From Paenibacillus_S sp043945595 (lineage in GTDB: Bacteria; Bacillota; Bacilli; Paenibacillales; NBRC-103111), in NCBI RefSeq assembly GCF_043945595.1, contig NZ_JBIFNP010000001.1, positions 806,001 to 870,000 on the forward strand: 64,000 nucleotides of DNA. Direction: 5' to 3'. A program made the translations under genes and the position numbers. Below are positions 18,459-27,928 of this stretch, one piece after another (position 1 is the first letter of the stretch; the number at the start of each line of letters is the position of its first letter). The notes beneath the pieces were generated by a model. That model ran no database searches. It was not told where the DNA came from and was given only the letters and a program-made list of their open reading frames with translations.

Positions 18459-19364
18459 ATGTCCCGACAATGGAGCATCGGCATGATCGGGCTGGATACG
18501 TCCCATGTATCGGCCTTCACCAAATTATTAAACGACCCCTCCAACGAATTTCATGTCCCCGGAGGAACCGTCGCGGCGGCTTATCCCGGCGGCTCGGCCG
18601 ATTTTACACTGAGCAGCTCGCGGGTCGGCGGCTATACGAAAGAGCTGCGGGAGCAGTACGGGGTGGAGATCGTCGACTCGCCCGAGGCGGTAGCCGAGCG
18701 CAGCGACGTGCTGCTGCTCGAATCGGTGGACGGACGCGTCCATCTGGAACAGTTTCGCCGAATCGCCGCTTACGGCAAGCCGGTCTTCGTCGATAAGCCG
18801 TTTGCGGTCAGCTATGCGGACGCGAGGGCCATTCTTGAGCTGGCGGCGAAGCATCAGGTCACGTTCATGAGCTGCTCCGCGCTGCGCTATGCCGAAGGGC
18901 TGACGCAAGCGCTCGCTCAGACGGAGCTGGGCGACATCATCGGGGCCGATGCGTTCGGGCCGATGGAGCTGCAGGAAACGCAGCCGGGTCTGTTCTGGTA
19001 CGGGATCCACACCGTCGATATGATTTACCGCGCCTTGGGACGCGGATGCGTGCAGGTGCAGGCTGTCAGCAACGGCAGCCACGATATCGCGGTAGGAGAG
19101 TGGGAGGATGACCGCCTCGGAGCCGTCCGCGGCAATCGCAAGGGTAATAAGCGGTTCGGCGGGGCGGTTCATCGTGCGGAAGGCACGGCTTACATCGATG
19201 TTGCCGCATATGCCAAGCCGTATTATGCCAGCCTGCTGGAGCAAATTATGGCGATGTTCGATTCCGGCAAGCCCGGGATCGAGCCGGAGGAAACGCTGGA
19301 AATTATCCGCTTTATCGAAGCGGCTAATGAAAGCCGCGCTTCCGGAAGGAGCGTGAAGCTGTGA
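18459..19364 (+). CDS. Gfo/Idh/MocA-family oxidoreductase
   Basis: This is a 301-residue protein of the same superfamily as its upstream neighbour but divergent. Its N-terminus (SIGMIGLDTSHVSAF) lacks the usual GxGxxG, and this GLDTSH type forms its own subgroup. The conserved Lys-Pro of the cofactor loop is present (VFVDKPFAVS), as are LFWYGIHTVDMIYRALG and a C-terminal EETLEIIRFIEAANESRASGR typical of the family. It may act as a paired subunit or on a modified sugar. The stop overlaps the GTG start of the next gene, so translation is coupled. Confidence 0.88.
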   Translation: MSRQWSIGMIGLDTSHVSAFTKLLNDPSNEFHVPGGTVAAAYPGGSADFTLSSSRVGGYTKELREQYGVEIVDSPEAVAERSDVLLLESVDGRVHLEQFRRIAAYGKPVFVDKPFAVSYADARAILELAAKHQVTFMSCSALRYAEGLTQALAQTELGDIIGADAFGPMELQETQPGLFWYGIHTVDMIYRALGRGCVQVQAVSNGSHDIAVGEWEDDRLGAVRGNRKGNKRFGGAVHRAEGTAYIDVAAYAKPYYASLLEQIMAMFDSGKPGIEPEETLEIIRFIEAANESRASGRSVKL

Positions 19365-20288
19365 AGCGGCGTTTTCGGCTCGGAATTATAACCGATGAGG
19401 TGTCCCAGCGGATGGACGAAGCCGTCAGCTTCGCCGGACGGTACGGACTCGACGCCATCGAGCTGCGTTCGGTGAACGGGAAAGGAATACATCAGCTGAG
19501 CGATGAAGAGATTGACGCCATCGGCCGCTTGGCATCGGAGCATGGCTTGGCTGTCTCGGGTATCGCCGGGCCGCTGTTCAAATGCGAGCTGAACGCGCCG
19601 GAGCAGATCGAAGAGCACTTGGCTATGGCGGAGCGGCTGGCGGACATTGCCGTGAAGCTTGGAGCCCCGCTCCTTCGCGGCTTCACCTTCTGGGCGTCGC
19701 CGGAGCTTCCTTTTGCCGATGCGGTTCCTGCGATTGCGGAACACTTGAGGAAGCTCATTCCGCTGCTGGAGCGGTCGGGTATCGTTCTGGCGCTGGAATA
19801 CGATCCGAGCACGTATGCGAGCAACGCCGCGAAGACGGCAGCCGTGCTGGAGGCTGTCGACTCTCCCTGGATACAGGCATTATATGACCCGGGAAATAAT
19901 ATATGGGATCCTGACGGCGAAGTCCCTTATCCGGCAGGCTATGAGGCCATCCGTGAACGATTATGCCATGTGCACCTGAAGGATGCGGTCCGGACGCCGG
20001 ACGGGATTGAGGCTGTGGCTGTGGGCACCGGGGAAGTGGACTACCGCGGACTTCTCCGCCGGCTGGACCGGCGAAGGCTACAATGGCTTTCTCATTATCG
20101 AGACGCATTACCGGATGAAGTCGCAGCTGACCGAAGAGCAGCTGAAGCGGCCGGCCGGGAATGATTTTTCCGAAGGGGGCCAGGAAGCCTCTGCCCACTG
20201 CACGGAGCATCTGCTGCAGCTGCTGCGGGAGCTGGGGATGGAGGAAGCCGAGCTGGGTCCACGAATCGGCGATTCATTAGAGCAATGA
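19361..20288 (+). pseudogene. Sugar phosphate isomerase/epimerase (xylose-isomerase-like TIM barrel), one frameshift
   Basis: This is a TIM-barrel enzyme of the AP-endonuclease-2/IolE-like group, about 309 residues. Visible parts are the start RFRLGIITDEVSQRMDEAV, LDAIELRSVNGKGIHQL, metal-ligand segments (LALEYDPSTY, ALYDPGNNIW, HVHLKDAV) and the end YNGFLIIETHYRM. At about 20065-20076 (GGCTGGACCGGCGAAGGC) the frame shifts by one base; removing one base restores LDR-GYNGFLIIETHY and carries the gene to 20288. The GTG start at 19361 sits in the GTGA overlap with the previous gene and has GGAAGGAG upstream. Confidence 0.83.
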
Positions 20289-20406
20289 ATTACTGAGTCA
20301 ACGAACCAATGAATCAATCAATTAAAAGGCCCGCGCGTCACAAGTTAACTGTCGATTCAATGAACCGCTAACGTCTGTTTAGCTCATAAGATAGGGGGAG
20401 AAGACA

Positions 20407-21204
20407 ATGCATACGAACGCCAACACAGGCGGGCTCCAATTTCAGGTCGATTCGCTTCTAGTCGAAGTGTTTCCGAGCCGGGAGGCGCTCGGAGCTGCTG
20501 CTGCCGGCCATGCCGCAGAACGGATACGGGAGCTGCTGGGGCGTCAGGAGCGGGTGAGAATGATCTTCGCCGCGGCCCCGTCGCAGAACGAATTTCTGGC
20601 TTCGCTGATCCAGGCGGAGGGGATTGACTGGTCCCGCATTACAGCCTTTCATATGGACGATTACCTGGGGCTGCCCGAGGAGGCGCCGCAGCGGTTCGGC
20701 AGGTTTTTGAAGGAAAAGCTGTTCGACCGGGTTCATCCCGGAGAGATGCACTATATCCGGACGGACGGTGGAGTTGAGGCGGAGTGCGAACGCTACGAAC
20801 AGCTGCTGCGCGAGGCTCCGATCGATATTGTCTGCCTGGGGATCGGCGAGAACGGGCACATTGCCTTTAACGACCCGCCGGTTGCCGACTTTCAAGATCC
20901 GGTATGGGTAAAAGCTGTGGTCCTGGACGATGCGTGCCGGCAGCAGCAGGTGAATGACGGCTGCTTCCCGGATTTCGGCTCGGTGCCTGAGCAGGCGCTC
21001 ACTTTGACGATTCCGGCGCTGCTCTCCGGAGCGCGGCTGTACTGCATGGTGCCGGGGCCGACGAAGCGGGAGGCGGTGACGCGGACCCTTGCCGGGCCGA
21101 TTACAACGGCCTGTCCCGCTTCCGTACTGCGCACGCATCCCCACTGCACGCTGTATGTGGATCAGGATTCTTACGACGGCGCTTGGCGCTTGAGAGAGGA
21201 ATAA
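20407..21204 (+). CDS. nagB: Glucosamine-6-phosphate deaminase-like protein
   Basis: This is a 265-residue protein of the NagB/6-phosphogluconolactonase fold, expected to convert glucosamine-6-phosphate to fructose-6-phosphate and ammonia. Landmarks are AFHMDDYLGLPEEAPQRFG (general base Asp near 84-85) and GIGENGHIAFNDPP (His151). Two sites differ from E. coli NagB: Asn149 replaces Asp141, and Asp156 replaces Glu148 in the FNEP motif. Some homologues carry Asn or Thr at the first position, so activity is still plausible, but another amino-sugar phosphate is possible. NagA is encoded directly downstream and overlaps no other gene. ATG 20407 has AGGGGGAGA upstream. Confidence 0.87.
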   Translation: MHTNANTGGLQFQVDSLLVEVFPSREALGAAAAGHAAERIRELLGRQERVRMIFAAAPSQNEFLASLIQAEGIDWSRITAFHMDDYLGLPEEAPQRFGRFLKEKLFDRVHPGEMHYIRTDGGVEAECERYEQLLREAPIDIVCLGIGENGHIAFNDPPVADFQDPVWVKAVVLDDACRQQQVNDGCFPDFGSVPEQALTLTIPALLSGARLYCMVPGPTKREAVTRTLAGPITTACPASVLRTHPHCTLYVDQDSYDGAWRLREE

Positions 21205-21209
21205 GCGGA

Positions 21210-22479
21210 ATGAGTACAGCGAAAGAACAAGTACCATCGGCAAAAACGGAGCCTGAACTGCTTTCAACGGCGGAGGCTCCGACCGTACAGCTGGAGGGAA
21301 TTCATTACCGGACGGGCTTGCCGGTACGCGTATCCTGCAGCCAGGGCCGGATTGTAAGTGTAGAGCCGCTGCCTGCCGGAAGGAACCGAGGAGCAGGCCC
21401 GGCACACGGAAGATTCCCGCAAGGCTTCCGCGAGCCTGCCGCTCATCGGCCCGGGCTTCGTCGATCTGCAGCTGAACGGTTATCGCGGCCGCGACTTTAA
21501 TACAGTGCCGCTCGCGGACAATACGGTCACGGAGGCCGTCCGGCTGGCGGCGGAAGAAGGCGTAACGACCTTTTTTCCGACGATCATTACGAACAGCGGG
21601 CAAGCGATTCAATCGGCCTGCCGCGCCGTGGCCGAAGCTCGCGCAGCCGATCCGCTGGCTGCGCAGTGCATCGCGGGCATCCATCTGGAGGGGCCGTTCC
21701 TCTCGCCGGAGGACGGGGCCCGGGGCGCCCACGATGCGCGCTATATCCAGGCGCCGGACTGGGCGCTGTTCCAGAGCTGGCAGGAGGCGGCCGGGGGCGG
21801 CATCCGGATTGTAACCTTGTCGCCCGAATGGCCGCAGGCGCCCGAATTTATCCGGCGCTGCGCCGAGTCCGGCGTCGTGGTTTCTATCGGACATACGTCC
21901 GCTTCAGCGGAGCAAATCCGCGAAGCGGCAGCCGCCGGGGCGACGATGTCCACGCATTTTGGCAACGGAGCCCACTCGCTGCTGCCCCGCCATCCGAATT
22001 ATTTGTGGGAGCAGCTGGCAGCCGATGAGCTGTGGACCTGCCTGATCGCGGACGGCTTTCATCTGCCGGATGCCGTGCTGAAGGTGGCGATGAAGGTCAA
22101 GGGAGAGCGGGCGCTGCTCGTCAGCGACGCGGTCATGCTGGCCGGTATGCCGCCTGGCGCCTACGAGACGCATGTCGGCGGACGGGTGGTGCTGTCGCCG
22201 GAAGGCCGGCTGCATCTCGCCGACAACCCGAAGCTGCTGGCCGGCTCGGCGCAAATGCTGCCGTGGGGCATCGCGCACCTGGCGAAGCGCGGGCTGTGCA
22301 GCCTGGCGGACGCCTGGGACATGGCGTCCATCCGCCCGGCGGCCAAGCTTGGGCTGCCGGTACGGCAGGGGCTGGCCGCCGGAGCTCCGGCGGATCTGCT
22401 GCTCGCCGATTGGGACGGCCGGTCGCTCGGCATCCGGTCGGCATACAAAGCCGGAGCGTGTATCTATAACACAACATAG
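21210..22479 (+). pseudogene. nagA: N-acetylglucosamine-6-phosphate deacetylase, one frameshift
   Basis: This is an amidohydrolase of about 423 residues that removes acetate from GlcNAc-6-phosphate to feed NagB. The metal and catalytic motifs are present: GPGFVDLQLNGYRGRDFN, GIHLEGPFLSPEDGARGAH, VVSIGHTSASAEQI, STHFGNGAHSLLPRHPN and LLVSDAVMLAGMPPG (catalytic Asp). The N-terminal 57 residues are in another frame; the switch is at 21376-21388 (GCCGGAAGGAACCGAGG), where removing one A yields PAGRTEEQARHTEDSRK and joins the rest. It lies six bases after nagB and eight bases before the permease start, inside the operon. Confidence 0.87.
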
Positions 22480-22492
22480 CGGGGAGATGCTT

Positions 22493-23458
22493 ATGGACAA
22501 TTCAATCACGGCTTCAACGGAGGCAGCCGTCCCGACAGGGCTGAGGAAAACGGAGCGGTCCCGCTGGCGGCAGTGGAGCAAGGGCAAATATTTGCTCCTG
22601 TTGTTTTTGCCGACATTCGTTTTTTATGTGGTGTTCAAATATGCGCCGATGTTCGGACTGGTCATCTCCTTCAAAAACTACAACTTGTTCAAAGGCATTT
22701 GGGCCAGCGAATGGGTCGGCCTCAAGTATTATATGATGTTTTTTCAAAACCCGGATTTCTTCAAGCTGCTGCGCAATACGATTATGCTGGGGGGTTATAA
22801 GCTGGTGTTCGGCTTCCCGGCGCCGATTATTTTAGCCTTGCTGTTAAATGAGCTGAGGCATGCCGTATTCAAGCGTTTCGTGCAAACGGTCAGCTACCTC
22901 CCGCATTTTATTTCCAACGTCGTGACGGCCAGTATGGTGCTGATGTTCTTGTCTCCTTCAAGCGGAATCGTCAATCACCTGCTGCAGGCGCTCGGGTTTA
23001 ACGCGATTAATTTTATGGCGATGCCGGAGCTGTTCCGCTCGGTCTATGTCGTATCCGAAATATGGCAGCATGTTGGCTGGGAGACGATTATTTATTTGGC
23101 GGCGCTGACGTCGATCGATCCGCAGCTGTATGAAGCTGCCGGCATCGACGGGGCGAACCGGTGGCAGCGGGTAATCCACGTAACACTGCCCGGCATCGCT
23201 TCCGCCATCGTTATTCTGCTTATCCTTAACGTGGGCCACGTGCTCGATATCGGCTTCGAGAAGGTGTTCCTGATGTACAATCCGGCCGTGTACGAGACGG
23301 CGGATATTATCAGCACCTACGTATACCGGACGGGGATCGGGCAGGGCAATTACAGCTACGCGACGGCGATTGATCTGTTTACAGGCGTCGTCAGCCTGAT
23401 CTTCATTTATTCCGCGAACTGGATCGGCCGCAAGGTGGGCGAGACCAGCTTGTGGTAA
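22493..23458 (+). CDS. Sugar ABC transporter permease, LplB type
   Basis: This is a 321-residue membrane subunit of a CUT1-type sugar importer. Characteristic segments are YLLLLFLPTFVFYVVFKYAPMFG, GLVISFKNYNLFKGIW, FGFPAPIILALLLNEL, the EAA loop EAAGIDGANRWQRVIHVTLPGI and the terminal helix VVSLIFIYSANWIGRK. ATG at 22493 lies six bases after GGGGAG; an ATG at 22487 overlaps that site, and any longer reading would run through nagA. No ATPase gene is present in the cluster, as usual for LplB/YtcP-type systems that share a distant MsmX-like ATPase. Confidence 0.93.
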   Translation: MDNSITASTEAAVPTGLRKTERSRWRQWSKGKYLLLLFLPTFVFYVVFKYAPMFGLVISFKNYNLFKGIWASEWVGLKYYMMFFQNPDFFKLLRNTIMLGGYKLVFGFPAPIILALLLNELRHAVFKRFVQTVSYLPHFISNVVTASMVLMFLSPSSGIVNHLLQALGFNAINFMAMPELFRSVYVVSEIWQHVGWETIIYLAALTSIDPQLYEAAGIDGANRWQRVIHVTLPGIASAIVILLILNVGHVLDIGFEKVFLMYNPAVYETADIISTYVYRTGIGQGNYSYATAIDLFTGVVSLIFIYSANWIGRKVGETSLW

Positions 23459-23626
23459 GCGATGTTTGCGGCATACTGTAGAATACTGTAAGCGGTGGGG
23501 GAGAACGCTCGCAGCGGTGATGAGTTTTCCGCATACACAACGCAAGCCCGATCTTTTTGAAAATATTTCTGCTAATGACGCTGGTCTCGCAGCGTAAAAC
23601 TCCAAGGAGAAGGAGGTTCCGCCGCC

Positions 23627-24493
23627 ATGAAAGCAAAATTCAGTACGGTAGACCTGGCGATTATACTCGTGCTGCTGGGCGTCGTCGTCGTGACGCTGTA
23701 CCCGTTTCTGTACATGATCGCCGTCTCCTTCAGCGACGCCGTCTATGTGCTGAAGAACGAGATTACGCTGTGGCCCAAAGGCTGGAATTTGAAGGTATAC
23801 AAAATCGTGCTGGAGGATCCGCGGATTTCAAGCGCTTATGTCAACACGATTTTGTATACGGTCGTCGGCACGGTCATTTCACTGATCATTACAGCCATGG
23901 GCGCATTCGCGATTTCGAAGAAAGAGCTGCCGATGCACAAAACATTTACGATGATGATCGTCTTCACGATGTTTTTCAGCGGGGGCATGATCCCGACCTT
24001 CCTCGTGGTGAAATCGATTGGCTTAATTGATACCCTATGGGGTATGGTGCTGCCGACCGCTATCAGCACTTGGAATCTGATCGTCATGCGGACATTCTTT
24101 TCGGCCATGCCGAAGGAGCTGGAGGAATCCGGCAAGCTGGACGGCCTGAACGATATCGGCATCTTTTTCCGGCTGGTGCTACCGCTTTCCAAAGCTGTGC
24201 TGGCCACAATCGGCTTGTTCTACGCCGTAGGGATGTGGAACAATTTTTACTCGGCGCTGCTGTACTTGCGCGATCAGTCGCTGTTCCCGCTGCAGGTCGT
24301 GCTGCGCAACATCGTGCTTCAGGGTCAGGTCATTTCATCCAATGTGTCGAGTGTGGGCGGAGACAATCTGGTCGTCGACGATACGCTGAAATATGCTACG
24401 ATTCTTGTATCCACGCTGCCGATTTTACTGGTGTATCCGTTCCTGCAAAAGTATTTCGTTCAAGGCGTTATGATCGGTTCCGTCAAAGGATAG
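23627..24493 (+). CDS. Sugar ABC transporter permease, YtcP/LplC type
   Basis: This is the second CUT1 permease subunit, 288 residues. Hallmarks are LYPFLYMIAVSFSDAVYVL, the segment FTMFFSGGMIPTFLVVKSIGLIDTLWG that is strongly typical of YtcP/LplC, the EAA loop EESGKLDGLNDIGIFFRLVLP and the conserved end PFLQKYFVQGVMIGSVKG. The ATG at 23627 follows AAGGAGAAGGAGG. A 168-base gap separates it from the first permease, with no visible terminator. Confidence 0.94.
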   Translation: MKAKFSTVDLAIILVLLGVVVVTLYPFLYMIAVSFSDAVYVLKNEITLWPKGWNLKVYKIVLEDPRISSAYVNTILYTVVGTVISLIITAMGAFAISKKELPMHKTFTMMIVFTMFFSGGMIPTFLVVKSIGLIDTLWGMVLPTAISTWNLIVMRTFFSAMPKELEESGKLDGLNDIGIFFRLVLPLSKAVLATIGLFYAVGMWNNFYSALLYLRDQSLFPLQVVLRNIVLQGQVISSNVSSVGGDNLVVDDTLKYATILVSTLPILLVYPFLQKYFVQGVMIGSVKG

Positions 24494-24583
24494 AAGGAGA
24501 TGGAAGGCTTGCATGCAGGACGTTCCGCGGGCCGCAAGTGTGCCGGCGGGCGCTTATACTATGATAAAGAGGAGTCGATCGTC

Positions 24584-26137
24584 ATGAAAAAAAGCATGTC
24601 GCTATTATTGGCCGGGAGCCTGTCCGTAACCGCCCTGGCCGGCTGTACCCAAACGGCGCCTCCCGCTTCGGGCGGCAATACGGCAGGGGAGAGCGGGGGG
24701 ACGATCGATTCGGGCTCGCTGAAGCCGCAGACCTTTACCTTTCTCGACAACTCCCACCCGAGCTGGCCTTACAGCAAGGACGCATTGGTTTGGAAGCTGC
24801 TGCAGGAGAAAACGGGCGTAACGCTGGACGTGCAGATTCCTTCGGGAAGCGTCGCGGACGCGCTCAGCATGACGATTGCCTCCGGCAATATGCCGGATCT
24901 GATGTACACGCCGGATAAGAAGCTCGCCGACAAATACGGACAGCAGGGAGCGCTGGTCAACATCCTGGACTATGCCAACGATATGCCGAACTTCAAGAAG
25001 TGGATGGCCCAGTATCCGGCGGAAACGCAAAATGCACTTGCTTCGGACGGCAAAATGTATATTTTTCCGAACCAGGGGATCGGCGAAACGAACCGGATGC
25101 ACTGGCTGTACCGCGAGGACATATTCAAAAAGCTCGGTCTCAGCCAGCCGCAGACATGGGATGAGCTGTATGCCGCCTTGAAAAAAATCAAAGAAGCCTA
25201 TCCGAGCAGCTATCCGTTCTCCTGGCGCGCCGGGACGGATTCGGCGATTTTGTACCTGCGCAATTTCGCGCCCGCCTTCCAAACCGGATGGGATTATTAC
25301 TACGATTTCGATAAAAAGGAATGGCGCTACGGTCCGACAGAGGACAATTTCAAGAAAATGATCGTGTATTTGAACAAATTTTATAAAGAGGGACTCATTC
25401 CGCCCGATTTCCTGACGGTGGACACGAAGCAGTGGCAGGATCTGATGTCGACGGAACGCTCCTTTGTCTCGGTCGATTATATCGGACGGATCGACTTTTT
25501 CAATACGGCTTTGCGTCAAGCGAATCCAAGCTACAACCTCGCATTCATGGCTACGCCCGCAGGCTGGGACGGCGCTCCGCGCTTAAATGCGTATACGCAG
25601 TTTTTGGAATCCGGCCTTATGGTGGCCTCCACGTCGAAGAAGATCAAGGATGTCATGAAATATATCGATTTCTTCTACAGTGAGGAAGGCAGAACGCTGG
25701 CCAGCTGGGGGAAGGAAGGAACCACCTTCAAGACGGAGAACGGCAAGAAGCAGTTCATCGAGCCGTATGCGGATGTAGCCGATCTGCGTAAGAAAACCGG
25801 ACTTTCCACCGACGGGACGTATATCTGGTTCGATTACGACTCGCATTTGTCCCTGGCTTCGCCGGAGCTTAAGCTCGCCTATGCGGAAGCGCCGAAGTAC
25901 GACAGCCAGATGCAGCCGCGTCCGTCCTTTACCGCCGAAGAGACAGAGATGCTGTCTACTGTCGGAGATGCGATCAACAAGAAGCGCGACGAGAACTTAT
26001 CCAAATTTATTATGGGCACCCGCAGTCTGGATGAATGGCCGAAATACGTGGAGGATATGAAAAAGCTCGGTACCGACAAGATCGTCGGCGTATATAAGGC
26101 GGCTTACGAGCGCTCCTTGAAGGCGTCGCAAAAATAA
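24584..26137 (+). CDS. Extracellular sugar-binding lipoprotein (LplA/YtcQ-like)
   Basis: This is a 517-residue lipid-anchored receptor for the preceding permeases. The signal peptide ends in LSVTALAGC, with Cys21 as the lipidation site, followed by a Gly/Ser-rich linker. Typical LplA-like segments are LLQEKTGVTLDVQIPSGS, IASGNMPDLMYTPDK, LYREDIFKKLGLSQPQTWDELY and FPNQGIGETNRM. ATG 24584 is preferred to an upstream in-frame ATG at 24500, since it gives the signal peptide immediately and has AGAGGAG upstream. The ligand is probably an amino sugar or its oligomer, from the NagA/NagB context. Confidence 0.92.
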   Translation: MKKSMSLLLAGSLSVTALAGCTQTAPPASGGNTAGESGGTIDSGSLKPQTFTFLDNSHPSWPYSKDALVWKLLQEKTGVTLDVQIPSGSVADALSMTIASGNMPDLMYTPDKKLADKYGQQGALVNILDYANDMPNFKKWMAQYPAETQNALASDGKMYIFPNQGIGETNRMHWLYREDIFKKLGLSQPQTWDELYAALKKIKEAYPSSYPFSWRAGTDSAILYLRNFAPAFQTGWDYYYDFDKKEWRYGPTEDNFKKMIVYLNKFYKEGLIPPDFLTVDTKQWQDLMSTERSFVSVDYIGRIDFFNTALRQANPSYNLAFMATPAGWDGAPRLNAYTQFLESGLMVASTSKKIKDVMKYIDFFYSEEGRTLASWGKEGTTFKTENGKKQFIEPYADVADLRKKTGLSTDGTYIWFDYDSHLSLASPELKLAYAEAPKYDSQMQPRPSFTAEETEMLSTVGDAINKKRDENLSKFIMGTRSLDEWPKYVEDMKKLGTDKIVGVYKAAYERSLKASQK

Positions 26138-26190
26138 GCATAGCCGTTCTCGGTCTATTCTCAGAGAACGGCGCAAAGGAGAATCGGCGC

Positions 26191-27168
26191 ATGAGCTATC
26201 GTGTTGCGGTGGTAGGGGGCGGCGGCATCGCCGCCCGTCATTTGGAAGCGATGGCCGGCATGAAGGACGAGCTGCAGCCCGTCGCCGTCGCAGAGCTGCG
26301 GCAGAATCGGGCGGAGGAGCTTGCTTCGCTGCACGGCATCCGAGCGTATACGGACTACCGGGAGATGATCGTGCGGGAGAAGCCGGATATCGCGATTGTT
26401 ACGCTGCCGCATTGGCTGCATCGGGAGGCGGCGGTGTTCGCCGCAGAGCACGGCTGTCACGTGCTGCTGGAGAAGCCGATGGCGCTGAATGGGGAAGAAT
26501 GCGACGAGATTGCCGTCGCCGTCAGGCGAAACCGGGTTGTCCTAATGGTGGGACATACCCAGCATTATATGGCAACCAACCTCAAAGCCCAGGCCATCGT
26601 CGAGAGCGGTCTGCTCGGGGAGCTCGTTATGATTTCTGACACCCGCCATGTGAATTATAATCAGCCGGAACGGCCTGATTGGTTTTTTGAAAAAGCGAAG
26701 GCGGGCGGCGGTATTTTGACGAATCTCGGTTCCCACACGATTGATAAAATCCAGTGGCTGTCAGGCTCGCCGATCACCAGGGTGAAGGCTTCCGTCAGCC
26801 GCCGGATGAACCGGGGGGACGTGGAAGGAGCCGGAATGGCTTACTTCGAAACGGCTTCCGGCGTACCGGCCACGCTGATGCAGTCCGGCTATACTGGCGC
26901 TCCGCGCAACGAGACGGAACTGGTCTTCACGAACGGCATGCTGAAGCTGCTGACCGGGGACAGCCTTTGGATCAGCCAGGGCGGCCCCTACACTCAAGTG
27001 GAAGTGGAGCCGGGCGAGCCGCCGTTCGTGCTGCAATTCCGCGAGCTGCTGGATTGTATCCGCAGCGGGCGGGAGCCGGAATGCTCGATGGCGTACTCCC
27101 GCAGCATCGTTGCGGTCGTGGAAGCAATGTACGCATCCGACCGGTCGGGCGAAACGGTAAGGATATAA
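26191..27168 (+). CDS. Gfo/Idh/MocA-family sugar dehydrogenase
   Basis: This is the third oxidoreductase of this family in the operon, 325 residues. The Rossmann start VAVVGGGGIAARHLEAM, the CCx-type loop LLEKPMALNGEE (cofactor Lys) and GGGILTNLGSHTIDKIQWLSGSP with the His/Asp pair are complete. A family C-terminal tail follows (QFRELLDCIRSGREPECSMAYSRSIVAVVEAMYAS). It is the last gene before a terminator at about 27218. Three different Gfo/Idh/MocA proteins with NagA and NagB suggest a keto-sugar intermediate or removal of a modification before the deaminase step. Confidence 0.93.
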   Translation: MSYRVAVVGGGGIAARHLEAMAGMKDELQPVAVAELRQNRAEELASLHGIRAYTDYREMIVREKPDIAIVTLPHWLHREAAVFAAEHGCHVLLEKPMALNGEECDEIAVAVRRNRVVLMVGHTQHYMATNLKAQAIVESGLLGELVMISDTRHVNYNQPERPDWFFEKAKAGGGILTNLGSHTIDKIQWLSGSPITRVKASVSRRMNRGDVEGAGMAYFETASGVPATLMQSGYTGAPRNETELVFTNGMLKLLTGDSLWISQGGPYTQVEVEPGEPPFVLQFRELLDCIRSGREPECSMAYSRSIVAVVEAMYASDRSGETVRI

Positions 27169-27217
27169 GTCTGTCTTTAACTCAGTATATATACCTAATA
27201 GGGATTTTTATAGCTTA

Positions 27218-27268
27218 GAAGCCGGAGTCATACAAGGAGAAATCCTTTGTGATTTAAGGCTTTTTTTA
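27218..27268 (+). terminator. Terminator of the amino-sugar operon
   Basis: A two-part stem (AAGCC with GGCTT; CAAGGA/TCCTTTG with a GAAA loop inside) is followed by TTTTTTTATT. It closes the operon ending at 27168 and marks the left edge of an AT-rich region. Confidence 0.65.
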
Positions 27269-27411
27269 TTGGGGGCTTATGGATCAATAATTTTTTGTTC
27301 GCAGAATTTATTCATCTATTCTATTTCTATTATTAAACATTATTGCAAAATTGAAACAGATATTGGATAGTTAGGGGGATGTCCATTTTTCAGTGAAAGG
27401 AAGCTGCGGGG

Positions 27412-27440
27412 TTGTTTGAATATACCGTACATGGTATAAT
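27412..27440 (+). promoter_or_regulatory. Toxin-antitoxin promoter with overlapping operator palindrome
   Basis: TTGTTT (27412-27417), a 17-base spacer and TATAAT (27435-27440) form a good sigma-A promoter. The dyad TATACC-N6-GGTATA at 27421-27438 covers the spacer and -10, as expected for autorepression by the XRE antitoxin. Transcription would begin near 27447, so the first codon is almost leaderless. Confidence 0.65.
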
Positions 27441-27452
27441 TTATGAACAAGA

Positions 27453-27914
27453 TTGAATTACACAAACCAGGATGGTACAAAACCGGTTAGCGAATTTTTG
27501 ACAAACTATTTACGAGCTCAGGGAACGCGAAGCCGTGCTTGGAAACGCCTTTACTTACTAGTCTTGCGCGGTCTTGTCTATCTTAGAACCGCTGTGATTT
27601 CCGATATCATCAATGTAGACATTACCTTACCGGACGAAGGGGATGGAGCCGGTCCGTATGAAATTACACTTGTAAAAGACCTTACAGGCTTCCATCCTTT
27701 GCTCGAATTCCGGATTAACGTTCCCGGCGCCGGCGCGGCAAGAATCGTATTCATCGAACACTTACATGAGGGTGAAAACTATCTCGTGATGATGCGGGCC
27801 GTGGTCAAGCAATCGAAAAATGACCCGGGATTTCTTGCTATCCGAGATGAAGCTCAGAGGCTGCTGCCGGATTTCTTAAATGCCCCACACCATTACATCA
27901 ATACACCCGAATAG
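27453..27914 (+). CDS. RelE/HigB (Gp49)-like toxin of a type II toxin-antitoxin module
   Basis: This is a 153-residue protein whose pattern fits phage-derived HigB/Gp49-type ribonuclease toxins: DGTKPVSEFLTNYL at the N-terminus, then LLEFRINVPGAGAARIVFIEHL and LVMMRAVVKQSKNDP ahead of a helix (AIRDEAQRLLPDFL). It is longer than usual because of an insertion between them. The start is uncertain. The TTG at 27453 is in frame; an ATG at 27443 (MNKIELHK) is one base out of frame, and removing one C near 27467 would join it to QDGTKPVSEF. The XRE gene follows after 14 bases. If intact it would cleave mRNA on ribosomes. Confidence 0.72.
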   Translation: MNYTNQDGTKPVSEFLTNYLRAQGTRSRAWKRLYLLVLRGLVYLRTAVISDIINVDITLPDEGDGAGPYEITLVKDLTGFHPLLEFRINVPGAGAARIVFIEHLHEGENYLVMMRAVVKQSKNDPGFLAIRDEAQRLLPDFLNAPHHYINTPE

Positions 27915-27928
27915 GAGAGTGAATCGTT

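Noticed and set aside
20458..21894. 478-codon antisense open frame across nagB and nagA
   Set aside because: It spans two conserved genes, is Arg/Pro-rich, has no ribosome site and no recognisable motif.
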